Below are positions 23,141 through 35,504 of a stretch of DNA of 64,000 nt, in pieces. Location: the NCBI GenBank assembly GCA_949752735.1, contig OX457039.1, positions 22,180,830 to 22,244,829 on the forward strand, read 5' to 3'. The notes beneath the pieces were generated by a model. It was not told the DNA's origin. It saw only the letters and a program-made list of their open reading frames with translations, and made no database searches. The DNA comes from Lumbricus terrestris (Eukaryota; Annelida; Clitellata; Crassiclitellata; Lumbricidae). Position numbers and translations under genes: made by a program. Numbering within the stretch: position 1 is the stretch's first letter; every line of letters begins with the position of its first letter.

Positions 23141-23468
23141 GCTTCTTTGTTCACAAGCTCTTTGAGGTATGGACTATACGCCAATAGGCCTACTGAGCCC
23201 TTCTCGCATATACAGCACGGCTCGCCTAAAGCAGTCGCAATAATTGTTTCCATTTAATTAAATCAAGAATAGGCATACATAATTAATATTTGTGCGTATT
23301 GTGCACAAGATGGTCAATTATTTGTTTGAAGTATTAGACTCTTGCATCCTTTTTCCTGTCTGTGCTGAATGGATTCGCTGTCTACACCTGCACGCGTTTG
23401 TTTCGTTTCATTAAGTCATTCATTCGTGTTCTTAAATTCAGCAGTTGCCTGTATTTCTATCACAAAGT

Positions 23469-24330
23469 CAGTGGCGTAGCAATAGGTGGTGCGGCTTGTG
23501 CAGTGCACAAGGGCCCCCGGCTGTTGAGGGGCCCCCAGGCGGTCAGAGTCAATTTTTTATTCTAAAAATTATTCAGAATGTGTTTATATCTACATGTACG
23601 GTGGTGGCGTTGCAATGGATTGTGCAGATTGCACTAGAGGCCCCTGGTGGTAAGAGTCAAGTTTTTACATTCAGAATATGCAGAATGTAATCCAGTCTAC
23701 ATGTACTGTAGTGCATGATCAGTGCTGAGGTGGTGGTGGATATTGACACCGAGCAGAGAAGCGCTTCGGAAACTATAGTGGTATACCAGCCGCATTACCA
23801 GTACTAGAGGATTCAGGAATGAAGGTACCTCACTTATTTTTGCGCAAGGGAATTCGCCCAAGTGAACATTTTAACATTTCGGAATTTTTGGTTTCTTCTT
23901 TTAGACTTATCAACCGAGACTCGAGTCACTTCACATCATACCAATTTATTATATTGTTTCTTTTTAGTCAAGTAACCCAACTGTTTGACAGAATTTAAGT
24001 GCGGATGATGATAATTCGTACTTCAGCAGATGAAACAATGTTTTCTGATAAATTTTGTCAAGTACTCGAATTGAATTTTCTCTGGTAGCCTGAAGAAATA
24101 GAAAATGATTATAAAGACTAACGGGAGAAAATAATTAAAATTGTTATGACTAATGAGCTAATTTTTTAAAATTTCGGGTTCGAAATAATGCAAATAGAGT
24201 CTATCAGAAAAATAACCAGGCGCTTTTGCACAGCCTTTTTGTTTGAAATCGAGGAGGTTCAACTAATGATCAAGGGGGCCCACCACCAAAGCCCTGCACA
24301 AGGGCTCCCAAAAACATTGCTACGCCACTG
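23469..24330. mobile_element. hAT MITE, TSD CACAAAGT
   Basis: Inverted CAGTGGCGTAGCAAT ends, perfect 8-bp TSD (23461-23468, 24331-24338), and GTGCA..GGGCCCC subterminal stretches. 862 bp without transposase. Confidence 0.93.
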
Positions 24331-24394
24331 CACAAAGTCGAAAGTAGTAGCTCGATTTTGATGTCATTTGCTGTGTTTAATAGAGAATATAGCA

Positions 24395-24500
24395 TATTAT
24401 TAGGGCTGTTGTTCGATTAAAAATTTTAATCGAAATTAATCGCGCGATTAATTTTTTTAATCGCAATTAACGCCAAATTAATCGCAATGTATTTCCTTCA
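24395..24500. mobile_element. Possible hAT end fragment
   Basis: TAGGGCTGTTGTTCGATTAA followed by repeated ATTAATCG elements resembles a known style of hAT terminus. The other end was not found. Confidence 0.35.
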
Positions 24501-24894
24501 AATATATTAGTCTTACTATTTTCCAAGGACCCCTGAAGCATAAAATTTTAATGACTGAATGCATTCTTTCTATTGCAAACATATTTAATAGTCGTTGGCT
24601 TAGGCGTACTGAATTTCTGCATTTAGTTTATTGAACAGTTTTGTATGACAGACAGAATTGAAACACTGTTCAAATCATCAGTCAACTGCTCAAAATCCGT
24701 TATTTTTTTCATTTGAGCCACCTTTAATTAACATGACATAGGCCTAAATGTGAAATTAGACAACAGTTTTCTGACTATCAAGATGAATTATTTATTCAGC
24801 CAATTGTACCGGCAGACCAGTCTATTTACCCAGATCGGTTCAAGGGATGCTCTTATTAATTGACAACAGTAGGTCTGCTAGTGAACCTGATTAT

Positions 24895-25630
24895 TTATAA
24901 TCACAATTTTTCACAAGAGTATTTTCTAAAATTGAGCAAACTGGCACTGAACCAGATTCATTTGAAAGTCTATTTATCAATGTTTCTCAACCCAAATCAA
25001 TGGATAAGCAACTTGGTGTTATATACAGACCCCCGGGACTGAATGTGGATGAATTTAATACGGATCTTGAAGTACTTCTAAACACTTTATAAGAATACTA
25101 ATAAGACCAAAGAAATTTTCTTGGCTGGTGATTTTAATATTGATTTGTTGGCCTCTGGTAATCACTCCCCCACAAATGAATTCATAGACTGTATGACTAC
25201 CTATAATTTCTTTCCATTGATCCTGCGACCAACTAGAATTACCCCGACTACTGCCACACTAACAGACAATTTCTTCACTAGCTCTCTTAATTCTGTTATT
25301 GACTCTGCTATAATAACTTCAGAAATATCTGATCACCTGCCTATAATAGCCTGGACTAACAATGTTCCTCACACACTGCACAACATAGGAAAGACTGAAA
25401 TGAAGAGAAACTTCACTGATGAAACCTCTGCTACCTTTAGAAGTAACTTATCTAACCTTGATTGGAATCCAGTTTTGCACTTGTGTGCTGAAAATAAACC
25501 GGACATCGCATATAATCTGTTTGTCATTGTTAAGGCATCCTGTGGGTGCATCTGTGATGACAAAACTGTTGCTAATTCATCCTCTGTTTTCAATGGTGTT
25601 GGACATCTAGTTTATAAATATGACTGATGT
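24895..25630 (+). mobile_element. LINE apurinic endonuclease fragment
   Basis: Reads LGVIYRPPG, then AGDFNIDLL, LRPTRITPTTATLTDN and SDHLPI: motifs of the APE-type endonuclease of CR1/Jockey-group LINEs, including the Asp-Asn of GDFN and the terminal SDH. No RT follows, so only a middle piece remains, directly before the exon at 25734. Confidence 0.88.
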
Positions 25631-25733
25631 TGATAAACTGTAGACATAGATTTCAGTTATTACTTCATTTCGACAGTTAGTGCATTGGCTTATACATACT
25701 TTATTGTCGTTTATTTGTATTGCAATTCTACAG

Positions 25734-26161
25734 ACTGTCGTTCAAGTGAATTTGGACAAGGGCTTAGTGATGCAGAGACACAGGATGTGAATGAAGATGA
25801 AGAAAAGATGGGCAGCGGGATGTTTGCTAAAAGTTATAATGGACATAGCCATGGATCAGCAAAACAATACAACATGCTAAATAGTAAGAAAGAAGCAGAC
25901 AGTATTAGCAAAACTCAGAGTAAAACAAGGGATCAAAGTAAGCAGAGAAAAGTTACTATGGAAGTAACAACCAAAGCTGAAAGGGAAGGGAAAATTCAAA
26001 AAGAAAAGAAGTTTTCTGGAAATCAGAAGGTTCAACAGAATAATAAAAAAGATGCAAATAGTCAACCAAAATCAGAAAACAAGTATAAAACACTGAGTGA
26101 TCAAGGAAAAAGCCTACCCCATAAGTATCCAACCAGCAAAGGACTACAAAAAGCTTTCTAA
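25734..26161 (+). CDS. Probable alternative last exon, long Lys/Gln/Ser-rich tail
   Basis: A strong acceptor (T-rich run ending TCTACAG at 25733) precedes 141 codons and TAA at 26159-26161. The first two bases (AC) need a phase-1 donor. The donor at 15826 provides exactly that and would again make Asp at the junction; the donor at 19245 (phase 0) does not fit. The simplest model is a mutually exclusive last exon replacing 19046-19586. It could also belong to another gene or follow an unseen exon. The product is very charged (KSENKYKTLSDQGKSLPHKY near its end), with no domain recognised. A possible 3'-UTR intron follows (GT at 26170, AG at 26280). Confidence 0.5.
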
Positions 26162-26489
26162 GATTTAAGGTAAAATAATGTTATTAATATTGAACATCTA
26201 GTTCAATATTAATAACAGTGTATAACTGTATATTATGCATAGCTCGTCTTGGCTTTCTAAATAATTATTTCTTATTTCAGGAAGTATTTATCATAAATGT
26301 ATTTCTTTGGATATACTATGTCCTATGGCGCATAATTGCTGCATGATAAGTAATTTCTGTTTAATTTGGGACATGAAAGCCATGGCTATGGGTATGGCCT
26401 TGACCTGCTTTGGTCATAAAACTAATGGAGGTGCTGCACAGCAAATGCACAGAAAACATTAATTATCTTAGGTTACAATCTCATCTTTG
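26162..26489. other. Probable 3' UTR of the exon at 25734
   Basis: Possible UTR intron 26170-26280 (GTAAAA to TTTCAG). Palindromic ATTAATATTGAAC / GTTCAATATTAAT near 26181-26215. No AATAAA clearly placed. Confidence 0.4.
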
Positions 26490-26497
26490 CCTCAGAT

Positions 26498-27659
26498 CAT
26501 GGGCGCCCGCACATAGGGGCAAGGGGGGGCACTTGCCCCCCTGGAAAATTGAAACCTATTTTTCTAACTACCACTTTGGGTTTAAGAAATTTTTTCCCAT
26601 TAAAATACTAATGTTGCGAATGATACCCTTCAGTGAAAGTCAGAGATTTAAGTAATGAAATCTCTTTAGAAATAAAGAAGCTCTTAATTTTCTGCTTTGC
26701 ATTTTTCAAGCTCTTGCTGAAAACGGTAACAATGACTTTTAGCCCTTCCGTGGGTGCCCATACAAATAGTATTCCTATCGATTATGGCCTACTTGTCTGG
26801 AATCTCACTGTAGGCTAATACAATTTTTCACAACTACACAAAAATTAATTATCAATAAATTACACTAATGGAAAAATTTGAAATTTATCAACAGCCTATT
26901 GAAATTAAGTAAAAAAGATCTGCATGTTTACAAGCGTTATATATGGAATCAAGTCTGCTTGAAGTGAGGCTGCATTTTCTCCATTTTGCATGCTGCCAGT
27001 ACAGAATTTAGGTAGGTCAAGCTGTAGAGAAACTTGGATAATTGGCTCTGGTTATCACGCCTCGAGATTTTCTCCCAAAACCAACGTTCCTCTGTTCAAA
27101 AGAGTTGATTCCCCATTCTTCTTATCCTCGGGATCCTCCACCTTCCTAAACGACACCTGCATTAACATCTGACCCTCTGGCTACCGGAGTCGGACCTCTT
27201 TCTTGACTAACCTTTGAACAGCCTTATGACTTGATGCAGCGCTTCTGAATAAGCTGGTGCCCTACAATTGAGTTTGGAGTGGCACATTAGAAGTTCAGAA
27301 ATTAACGATTAAAATATAGAAGTAACTTGATGGAGCACTTGCCCCTTTAAAACTGACACCTGTTTTTCGTTCATTTATTCATTCATTTATTCATTATATA
27401 GCGCCCCTTCAAAACCCTACTTTTTGACATTCTACTTTTGATTTGTAAAAAAAAATTTGCACTAAGAAAACTATCCATATTGAAAATGATAGGCTTACAC
27501 AAAATGAAACTAAAAAAATGCATTAAGGAACCTCTTTGAAAAATACCCATGTTCTCACTTTCCAGCTTTGCAATTTTTAAGCTCTTGCGACTAAGAAATT
27601 TAACCGTGACCATCTTAAAAATTTGCCCCCCCCTGCAAAAATTTCTGCGGGCGCCCATG
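26498..27659. mobile_element. hAT-like element, TSD CCTCAGAT
   Basis: Perfect inverted ends CATGGGCGCCCGCA and a perfect 8-bp TSD (26490-26497, 27660-27667). The subterminal parts carry ACTTGCCCCCC-type runs. A LINE tail is nested inside (about 27050-27415). Confidence 0.9.
27050..27415. mobile_element. LINE tail fragments nested in the hAT-like element
   Basis: GATGCAGCGCTTCTGAATAA (27233) resembles a 3' LINE tail also seen at 4600. ATTATATAGCGCCCCTTC at 27393 is a minus-oriented tail with ATTC repeats. Confidence 0.55.
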
Positions 27660-27667
27660 CCTCAGAT

Positions 27668-28290
27668 CTTCAAACTCAGTCTTCTCTTTCCTCATCATCT
27701 TCCCTTCCTCACTCTGCTGTTCTGGAATTGTTCATACACTGTAGCAGGATGGCTTTATTCTGGCTTGTTTCCTTCTTTAAAGGGCATGGGACAAGATGCA
27801 GGTGACACTGCAAACTGCTAAGAATTTAAGATTTTTTATTTGTACATTGTCAGTTAGTCATGTATTTGGATTCAACTAGCTTGCTCTAAATTAACCAGTG
27901 AGGTTACGAAAAACTGCTGAACTCTAATCTTATCTAGAAATTTCTAGCCTGCCATTATTTTAATCTGCAACCAGACTCTTATCCTAAAATCACGATTCTT
28001 AACCATTTGGATAGGGCTTACTAAGGTCCTTGAGACTGAAAAACCAGTTGCAGAAGATAGGAAATAGGGTATCTACATGGGGCTCAAACAAATAGGGTGT
28101 CTACATGGGGGCTCAAAGAGTTCCTAGGGTTCAAAGTAGTATCAGACCAGGTTGCTTAAGGAAACATTTATTTCTTACCCCAATTTAATTGTTATAGTTT
28201 CCCTTAAAGGTTGATCACCCAGCAGTACTCCCAGTCAAATATGCAAAATCGTACTGAGTTTAAGATTCTGATGTGCAATTGCCTTGCAGG
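27668..28290. other. No recognised gene
   Basis: A short duplicated phrase GGGTGTCTACATGGGG / GGGTATCTACATGGGG (28066-28108) is present. Otherwise unassigned. Confidence 0.4.
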
Positions 28291-28612
28291 CCAAGCCCTG
28301 ACTTATCTGTAGGACCTTTGTGTGCCAGTGCTATCTGTTACAGGTCGTAGATTCCTTTGCTCTCCCATGCAAGGTGACCTGGTTGTTCCTGTGGTTCGAA
28401 CCTCCACTGTGCTGCAGAAAAACTTTGCTCTGGTCGTGCCATCATTCTGGAAAAAGTTACCTACCAGCCTCCATAATGAGCCTCTTGATCTTTTTGCCCC
28501 TTTTTCACAAGTGTTTGAAAAGCCATTCTTTTTCATCATGGTTTGATGCTCTTAAGTTGGGAGCACCTTTCAGGAGTTTATCTCGAAACGGTGCTATATA
28601 AATTTACGGTTA
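28291..28612 (+). mobile_element. LINE C-terminal fragment
   Basis: Encodes VVRTSTVLQKNFALVVPSFW, the region before and at the W of LINE C-termini, ending CGGTGCTATATAAATTTACG. Confidence 0.65.
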
Positions 28613-29543
28613 TGATCTGTGTATGGCAATGATATCTGCTTGTTCTCTTTACATCAAAGAAACTATCAATAAGTTTTGTTCTCTGAATGTTCAGCACAAG
28701 AAACTGAACTTCTTTCGTGGCCGAGATGTAGAGACAGATTTCCCGGTATATCATGAACCATACTTACCATTCCCATTCACTGTCATCTTGTACACTCCAT
28801 TACTTGACATACCCTAACCTTTCCCTTAGCAACAATTAGCTAGAAAGGCTTGAAATAAAGTATCAAAGTGAACAGGCGTTAAAGTATTGAAGGCCTTGTA
28901 GACAGTTATTCTAAAAGTCAAAAGGAATAAAATAACTGCCAGGATGTACTTTGTACAACCCTTATTACTGTTCACAAGCATTAGTATGCAGAAATGTCCA
29001 AATTGTTCAATTTTATTGTTGCTATTTGAGCAGGTTCCTTCTTATGAAGGCTTGATGTATGTCTAGAAAGCTCTAATTGGACCTGTTCCCAAGTTGATTA
29101 AAGGCCGAGGTTGGCTTTCTTCAGTTTCTCTGTAAACCAGGCTGATTGGTCAGCAAGTCTCTATTTAGTCACGCCTACTGAAGGCGTCACCATTGACCAC
29201 TGTTTTAGATTGCTAGGCTGTCTAAACTCGGCTGAGGAATTGTCGAGAACTCTATACTCCCCTGAGTGGGCATTTGTATGCAGATTACCTTGGCTCTGTC
29301 TTTATCTCAGCGTATAGAGGGGGGGAATCTAGGTCAACTGTATACGCCAACCTATATGTGCACGTGTTTGTACGTATTCTACACATGTGCCATGGTTAGG
29401 ATGTGTGCAGAAGGTATATGCCCATTCGTTAATTTCTATAGCGCCTATATATTTCAAGGATAGCTGAGGAATTCAATAGCACATGCAGCGAGGTGTCAAG
29501 TTTAGCAATCTGTTTCATAGCAATATAACTTTAGTCTTATATA

Positions 29544-30942
29544 CAGGGTGGCTCAAAAAAAAACGTACCACCGGGGAAAATGCGATATCTTCGCAGCCGA
29601 TTGAGCTTTTTCTGCGAAAATTTCACAATTTGAAGGGGAATGAATATCCAACAATCCATGAAAGTTTCATTTAAAACTTTTCATGTTTGCAAAAGTTACA
29701 GCTGTTCAAACTTAAAATTTCGTTTTTTCAATTATCCGCGGAAAATTGACGTCACTTGTAGATTTCCAAGTCAAATGATATCATTTTTCACTACGACCTC
29801 AGCATTCCGTTTTGCAGTTTATTGTAAGGTATAATGAGAGTGTCCACTCCCTGCCTTAACACAAGCTCAAATTTTTTTGTGAAGCTCTGTATGGCCTTGT
29901 TGGTCGGGTCCTGCGGCAACTGACCCCACATTAGCAGCAAGACTTGCTTCAGCTGTCGAATGTTCTCCAACTTGGGATTAAATGTCTTGCAGCGTTCCAG
30001 CATAGCTCCCCAGACGTGATAAGCAGGAGGGCTAAGGGCTGGCGAGTTTGTTAGTCATCTTTGCCAATGCATTTACTTCAGTTGATGGCAATAAGGTAGC
30101 GCCATCATAATCAGCCTTGCCGTGCGAACAAGCAAACGCACCGTCCTGCTGGAAAATAAAACCAGATGTTAGAGCACACCTGGTCTTCAATGAGTCTGGG
30201 TAAGAGAGTTCAAAGATGAGTTTGACATCTAACCAACTGAATGGGATTAAATGGTCTTTTCTTGCAGCCGTAACACACGACAGCATATCTTGATGTCGAA
30301 ACCACGATGTGCTTTGAAAACTTGACCCTTTCGATTACCAAGCGAATTTCTTGGAAAATCGTGTTTTTTCATCAGGCCAAGCGACCACTTCCTGTCTCTC
30401 TACCGACATATGATCTTCGTTACATAAACATGTTTGCAGATAGCCTTCAATGTGCTCAGGCTCCACTTTTCACTGGGTATTTTGCTATGATCACGCGATG
30501 TCCCAGTCTCTGTTCATGCAAAGTCCGAGTTCCCGTTTTATCCTTCGCAGAAACTTTGCCCATGACGTTCAGTAATGGGTTCACGAATTGAGGTCTTAAT
30601 CTATAAAATATCACCAAATACCAGCAGATTGCTTCATAAACAACTTCTTTACAGCACATAGTGAGGTCGTATGACATCATCATCAATTTGTGTGTTGTAA
30701 TTTGCCAGAAATCTTAATGAAATCACATGTATTGGAGCATGATTTTCCGGATAATTGAAAAAACGAAATTTTAAGTTTGAACAGCTGTAACTTTTGCAAA
30801 CATGAAAAGTTTTAAATGAAACTTTCATGGATTGTTGGATATTCATTCCCCTTCAAATTGTGAAATTTTCGCAGAAAAAGCTCAATCGGCTGCGAAGATA
30901 TCGCATTTTCCCCGGTGGTACGTGTTTTTTTGAGCCACCCTG
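29544..30942 (-). mobile_element. mariner/Tc1 element with ~198-bp TIRs and dead transposase
   Basis: CAGGGTGGCTCAAAAAAA ends inverted, flanked by TA, nearly identical over about 198 bases. Between them the minus strand retains scattered transposase pieces: FQQDGAFACSHGKAD (normally FQQDGAPAH..), then NPKLENIRQLKQVLLLMWGQ and LPQDPTNKAIQSF, in different frames with stops. It is therefore an inactive copy, inserted within the 29102-32009 element. Confidence 0.85.
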
Positions 30943-30949
30943 TACATAC

Positions 30950-31280
30950 TAGCTGCCAGTAGCTGGAGTACACGGCGTTGCCCGGGAAATTTAGGATTCG
31001 ACCCGCTCCGGCCACAATCCCACCACACCACACCATGGACCACACTCCAACATCCACCGGTACGCCACACGAGAAATTTGAGTTTTCGGGGAACAAATCT
31101 TTCCCAAATTTCCCCCACCTCCACTCCCTCACCCTCTCCACAACACGCCACAACTAACTATGACCTACACCTGTACGCCACTCGTGAAATTTTGTTTTTC
31201 TGGGACGAAGAGTCAAAATGCATCCGGACATAGGCTACATACATACAAAAGGAAGGACAAACTTTCAGACTTATAATGAT
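30950..31280 (+). repeat. Repeat with GGCGTTGCCCGGG head, cf. 60909
   Basis: CTGGAGTACACGGCGTTGCC with AGACTTATAATGATAGATAT at the end resembles a common invertebrate retroelement terminal region, and 60909-61680 starts similarly. Class not determined. Confidence 0.5.
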
Positions 31281-31282
31281 AG

Positions 31283-31385
31283 ATATACTATACTATGCTA
31301 TGTTATACTATGCTATACTATACTATTCTATAATACAATATGATATAATATACCACACTAGACTATAGGCCTACTATACTATTTT
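31283..31385. repeat. (CTATA)n low-complexity tract
   Basis: TATACTATGCTATGTTATAC-like pentamer repeats. Confidence 0.85.
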
Positions 31386-32013
31386 TGGATTAATAAAGCG
31401 CCTCTCACAGTATATTTAGAACTAAAACTATGTATATATATGGGCTATATATATATATAATTGTGTCATTATTGCATTACAATCAGTCAAAGCTGTTTAT
31501 ATTACATTGCATTTATATTACGCTACAATAGATAGACTTAGGAGGTTAGGGCTTATTGCAATGAGAGCTGCCAGTGTGTAAAGTAAACTGGAACCCGTCC
31601 AAATAAGAAAGCTATGTCTATTGCTATGGAAATGAGCATTATCATACACTATAGCACTCAAGTCTGGCTGACAGGTATCAAGATCATTCCACTGATGTTT
31701 ACAGCGATGACCGTTGTAATTGATAGCTAGTCCCGGGGAGCACGTGCACATATAGGTTGGCGTATACAGTTGACCTATATAGATTCCCCCCCTCTATACG
31801 CTGAGATAAAGACAGAGCCAAGGTAATCTGCATACAAATGCCCACTCAGGGGAGTATAGAGTTCTCGACAATTCCTCAGCCGAGTTTAGACAGCCTAGCA
31901 ATCTAAAACAGTGGTCAGTGGTGACGCCTTCAGTAGGCGTGACTAAATAGAGACTTGCTGACCAATCAACCTGGTTTACAGAGAAACTGAAGAAAGCCAA
32001 CCTCGGCCTTTAA

Positions 32014-32814
32014 GCTGATGTATCAACTTCAATGTGTCTGTTGTTGCATTTTAGATAAAAGTGAAAAGATCTGATAACAGATGAATGAACAAGCAAATGA
32101 CTTATTGGATTTCTTACAAAATAATAAATAATTGTGGTTATGTTGATGAATACTCGATGCTTAAACTTCTTTTAATAATGATGTCACATGCATTTTGCAA
32201 ATCTCATAAAGACCCTATTTAAGTGTTTTACATTATCATCATTTATATACATGTTTGTTTACTGTAAGATTTTTAGTGAAATACTAATATATATATATAT
32301 GTATGTATGTCGTATCTTGTCGTTTATTCCCTTTTTAAGGATTTTCATACTAGTCCACGAGGCACCATTCTCATCGTGGAAACATGACACAATGATTGGG
32401 CATATGAATATAATTTATTTTGAACATTTTTGAGCATTTCACATGTTGCAAATATCCTTGTAGGGCCTACAGTCCTACACCGTTGGCGTAGCATACTCCT
32501 TAACTATATTTTAATTAGTAGAACTCACCTCTGGTAAAAAAGCTAGTTGTCTCTATCTATAAAGGAAGATTAGTGTGGGTATGTAGACCTATTTTTGTCC
32601 ACAGTTTTGCAGCCTTGCGCCTAAGCACACTGCCACCAGTACCACCCAGTGGAAGGGTTGCAACTCCCCATACCCTGAGGGTGAGGTGGGGTAAAAAGAA
32701 ACAAATTCCACTTTAAAAACCACCCCATTTCCTCAGCTTGATCACACTTTTGCAGCTACTTGCCTGAAACATTAGCGTTTATGTGGCAACTTGAGAGAAA
32801 GAGAGTTTTGGTGA
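32014..32814. other. AT-rich spacer
   Basis: Contains short (TA)n at 32287 and no gene. A C-rich block near 32620-32720 has no recognisable function. Confidence 0.4.
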
Positions 32815-33460
32815 ATCAGGTGATTTGACCTCGTTCCTTAAATTATTTGATAAGCCAACTCAAGATTTGATCAGGATTATCCAATTGGCCCAGCTTTTCA
32901 GCAAGAGAGGAATGGCGAACGGTGTCAAATGTTTTGGAGTAATCTAGTGCGCAACAGTTCTATAATATAATGTTGGATCGATTTGATTGCAGTTGTAGTA
33001 GAACCAGTTGGCCTTAACACAAAATTTAATTGCTTCATCAATTCCTCGTGAGCTGGTCTAGGGAAAAAATTAATGCCTCTAAGTAATAAGACTGATGAAA
33101 ACGAGTGAGTAGTGAGGGAGGAAGGCCATTCCAAGAGGGACCAACTATAGAGAATGCCAGATGTTGGACAAGAGCAAAAAGTTGAAGATGATCAGCAGAA
33201 CGCAATGAGATATATGAAGATGCCTATAACGGCTTTGGCATAAGCCTATAGTTGGATAGGTAGACCTGTTTAGGGCATTTTCAGCTGTGCTCTGGAGACC
33301 AGAAAGAGGATTTTGTAGTGGATGCATACAGTATTAGGAAGCCAGTGCAAGACTTCAAGCATATGTACAGAATATGCACAAAGTAAGGATGTCAGGCTAT
33401 GAGCCATGCTGAAGCATTTAAGATGATTGATCGATTGAAGAGGAAATATGCTGTTTATGG
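32815..33460 (-). mobile_element. L2/CR1-like RT fragment
   Basis: The minus strand shows NFVLRPTGSTTTAI and, after a frameshift, LDYSKTFDTVRHSSLAEKL, the fingers-palm region of RT. The adjoining 33130-33460 looks like old C-terminal sequence of a second fragment. Confidence 0.72.
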
Positions 33461-33471
33461 GGGCCCATAAG

Positions 33472-34831
33472 CAGTGCTTAATCTAATCCCCTGCTTTGTG
33501 TGGGGAAATCAGGTCTCTGGGGAGGGACTGGAAAACAGCCTATTTGGGCGGACCTCGGCAGACGGCAACAGCTGAGCCAGACACTGCTGACACCCTTTTT
33601 GACCGGCAATTTTTCTGATGAACTTTTTTTAGTCTTTATGTCAAAAAATTGTGAAATCCATACCCATTTTCCATAGATGTAAAAAACGATGAAAAGAAAA
33701 TAAAAACCGGTAAAAAACGTGTTTTTTTTTCGAAATAATAAAAAACGACAAAAAAACGATAAAAAACGGAAACGGAAAATAATTTGCCTTTGTTACATCT
33801 GAAATTTCATTTTCAGCTTACAAACCTTAATTGCTTATGCAATTTTATTAAGAAACTGCAAATAACACAACTTTAATATTGTTATTAGGCCAAAAGAATT
33901 GGTATAAGTAACATTAATCTACCACAGTTATTTTTTCTTATAACTTTAATAAGAAATTCGGACAAATTAAAGGTATTGAAATCTTTTCAAATTTAAATTG
34001 TAGACATAAGTCCACATTATAAGTTTATGCTGATCGACATAACACAATTAAAATCTAACCAGAAGCAAAAACAACAGATGTTTACTAAATTATATATTGT
34101 ACATTATTTTGTTATTAAAATTGTTACTTATAAATATTAATTAAAAGCCCAAGAATTTTATATCAAAATAACTCTTAGAAATTTCATTTCTTGTAGGGAT
34201 CTACTACATGTATTTCTCAAAATTATGACTTAAACAATAATTACATAAAGACCCTATAGTTAGCTGCATCCTTGAGAGTACGGTGAAAACGTATGGAATA
34301 TCAGACAAAAATTAAATTAAGGAAAATAATATTAGACAGTAAATAATTAAATAAAGTTACATAAAAATCGAAAAAAACGAAAAAAAACGATGGGAAAAAT
34401 AAAAAACGAAAAAAACGACGTTTTTTGGGAGACAATAAAAAACGAAAAAAACGTTTTTTACAACTATGCCATTTTCTATGCTTTTCAATCTGATGACTTT
34501 TCGTCTTTCTTTCGATTTTGTGCAAAAATTTCCCGTGTTTTGGTTTGTTTTCTATCCAATTTTTTAATAAATTGTAACATTTTTCCTCCTTTAAAAACTG
34601 ATGACCTTTTTGTTTAATCTTTCTATCAGATTTTCAGATAAACCGTATTTATAACTGTACCATTTTCATGCTTTTATACCTGTCAGATTTTTATGTGGGG
34701 TAATTGGGGCGATTATTATTTGGTGGAGGGGAAAATGCGACATATTTGCATGTATATAACTTGACAAATTTTCTGGGGAAATGTCATTTCAGGGAGAAAT
34801 CACCCACCCGAGATGTCTAGATTAAAAACTG
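33472..34831. mobile_element. Degenerate hAT-like element
   Basis: CAGTGCTTAATCTAA at 33472 pairs with the rc of TTAGATTAAAAACTG-like sequence ending at 34831. Flanks GCCCATAAG and GCCCATATG look like an eroded 8-bp TSD offset by one base. The interior has repeated AAAAACGA(T/A) tracts. Confidence 0.55.
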
Positions 34832-34839
34832 GCCCATAT

Positions 34840-35500
34840 GAGGTGAGTTGCAGTAGTTTAAGCGGGAACAGAGAAATGCATGAGCCATGTTGTTAAAGAC
34901 AGAAAGAGAGACTGTTTGTTGTCTGATGGCTTTGAGTCACCTTGGTTGAAGGAAGCAGGAGAGGTCAAGTAGGTTAGATATTATGCGCTCCATTTAACGT
35001 GAAGAGTCAAGTATGATGCCAAGGTTACTGAGAGCTGTGTATCTACATTGCTGCATACAACTCATATACGCCTAAATGTTGCCTGATTGTATTTCAAATT
35101 ATATGAGTTACTTCAGCATGTGCATGAACTATACCTGGTTCATTGGCTCTATTATTTTGTTGAATTTTTGCATTTTAAAACTGCTGTGAATGCTACTGAA
35201 AGAGGATTTGTAATGCTTCTCTAACATGACTATTAAAATGTTGAAATTTTCTTTACAAATATCAGAAGGTGTTCAACTTAAGAGACTTTGCCCATCTGAC
35301 CAGTCAATTGTAATAGTGCAGAGGGCACTAGGTCCTATATGGCAGATGCAGTAACACGAGATATTAATTACGACCACCATATGGTAATAGGCTTGTGCTG
35401 AAAGTGTTCCCACGCTTGCAATAAGTTCCCCATTGCCCTGGTTACTTGTATGGCTGCTCTGGCTGCAAAAATGTATGGCGCTGCTACTGATGATTAAAAC
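34840..35500. other. Unassigned, partly LINE-like
   Basis: 34840-35040 may continue the minus LINE of 33130-33460. The remainder shows no structure. Confidence 0.35.
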
Positions 35501-35504
35501 CAAC

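Larger units (their letters stand above)
29102..32009. mobile_element. Kolobok-like element: TTAA flanks, ~280-bp TIRs
   Basis: Termini AGGCCGAGGTTGGCTTTCTT are inverted at both ends and stay near-identical for about 280 bases (29102-29370, 31730-32009), each next to TTAA (29098-29101, 32010-32013). TTAA with AGG termini fits Kolobok. piggyBac is less likely because the ends lack CCC. Matching ORFs in both TIRs are symmetry artefacts. The interior is a mariner and another repeat, with no recognised transposase of its own. Confidence 0.82.

Noticed and set aside
29111..29317. Matching 68-codon ORFs here and at 31794-32000
   Set aside because: Their identity only reflects the inverted arms of the TTAA element; the sequence has no domain.
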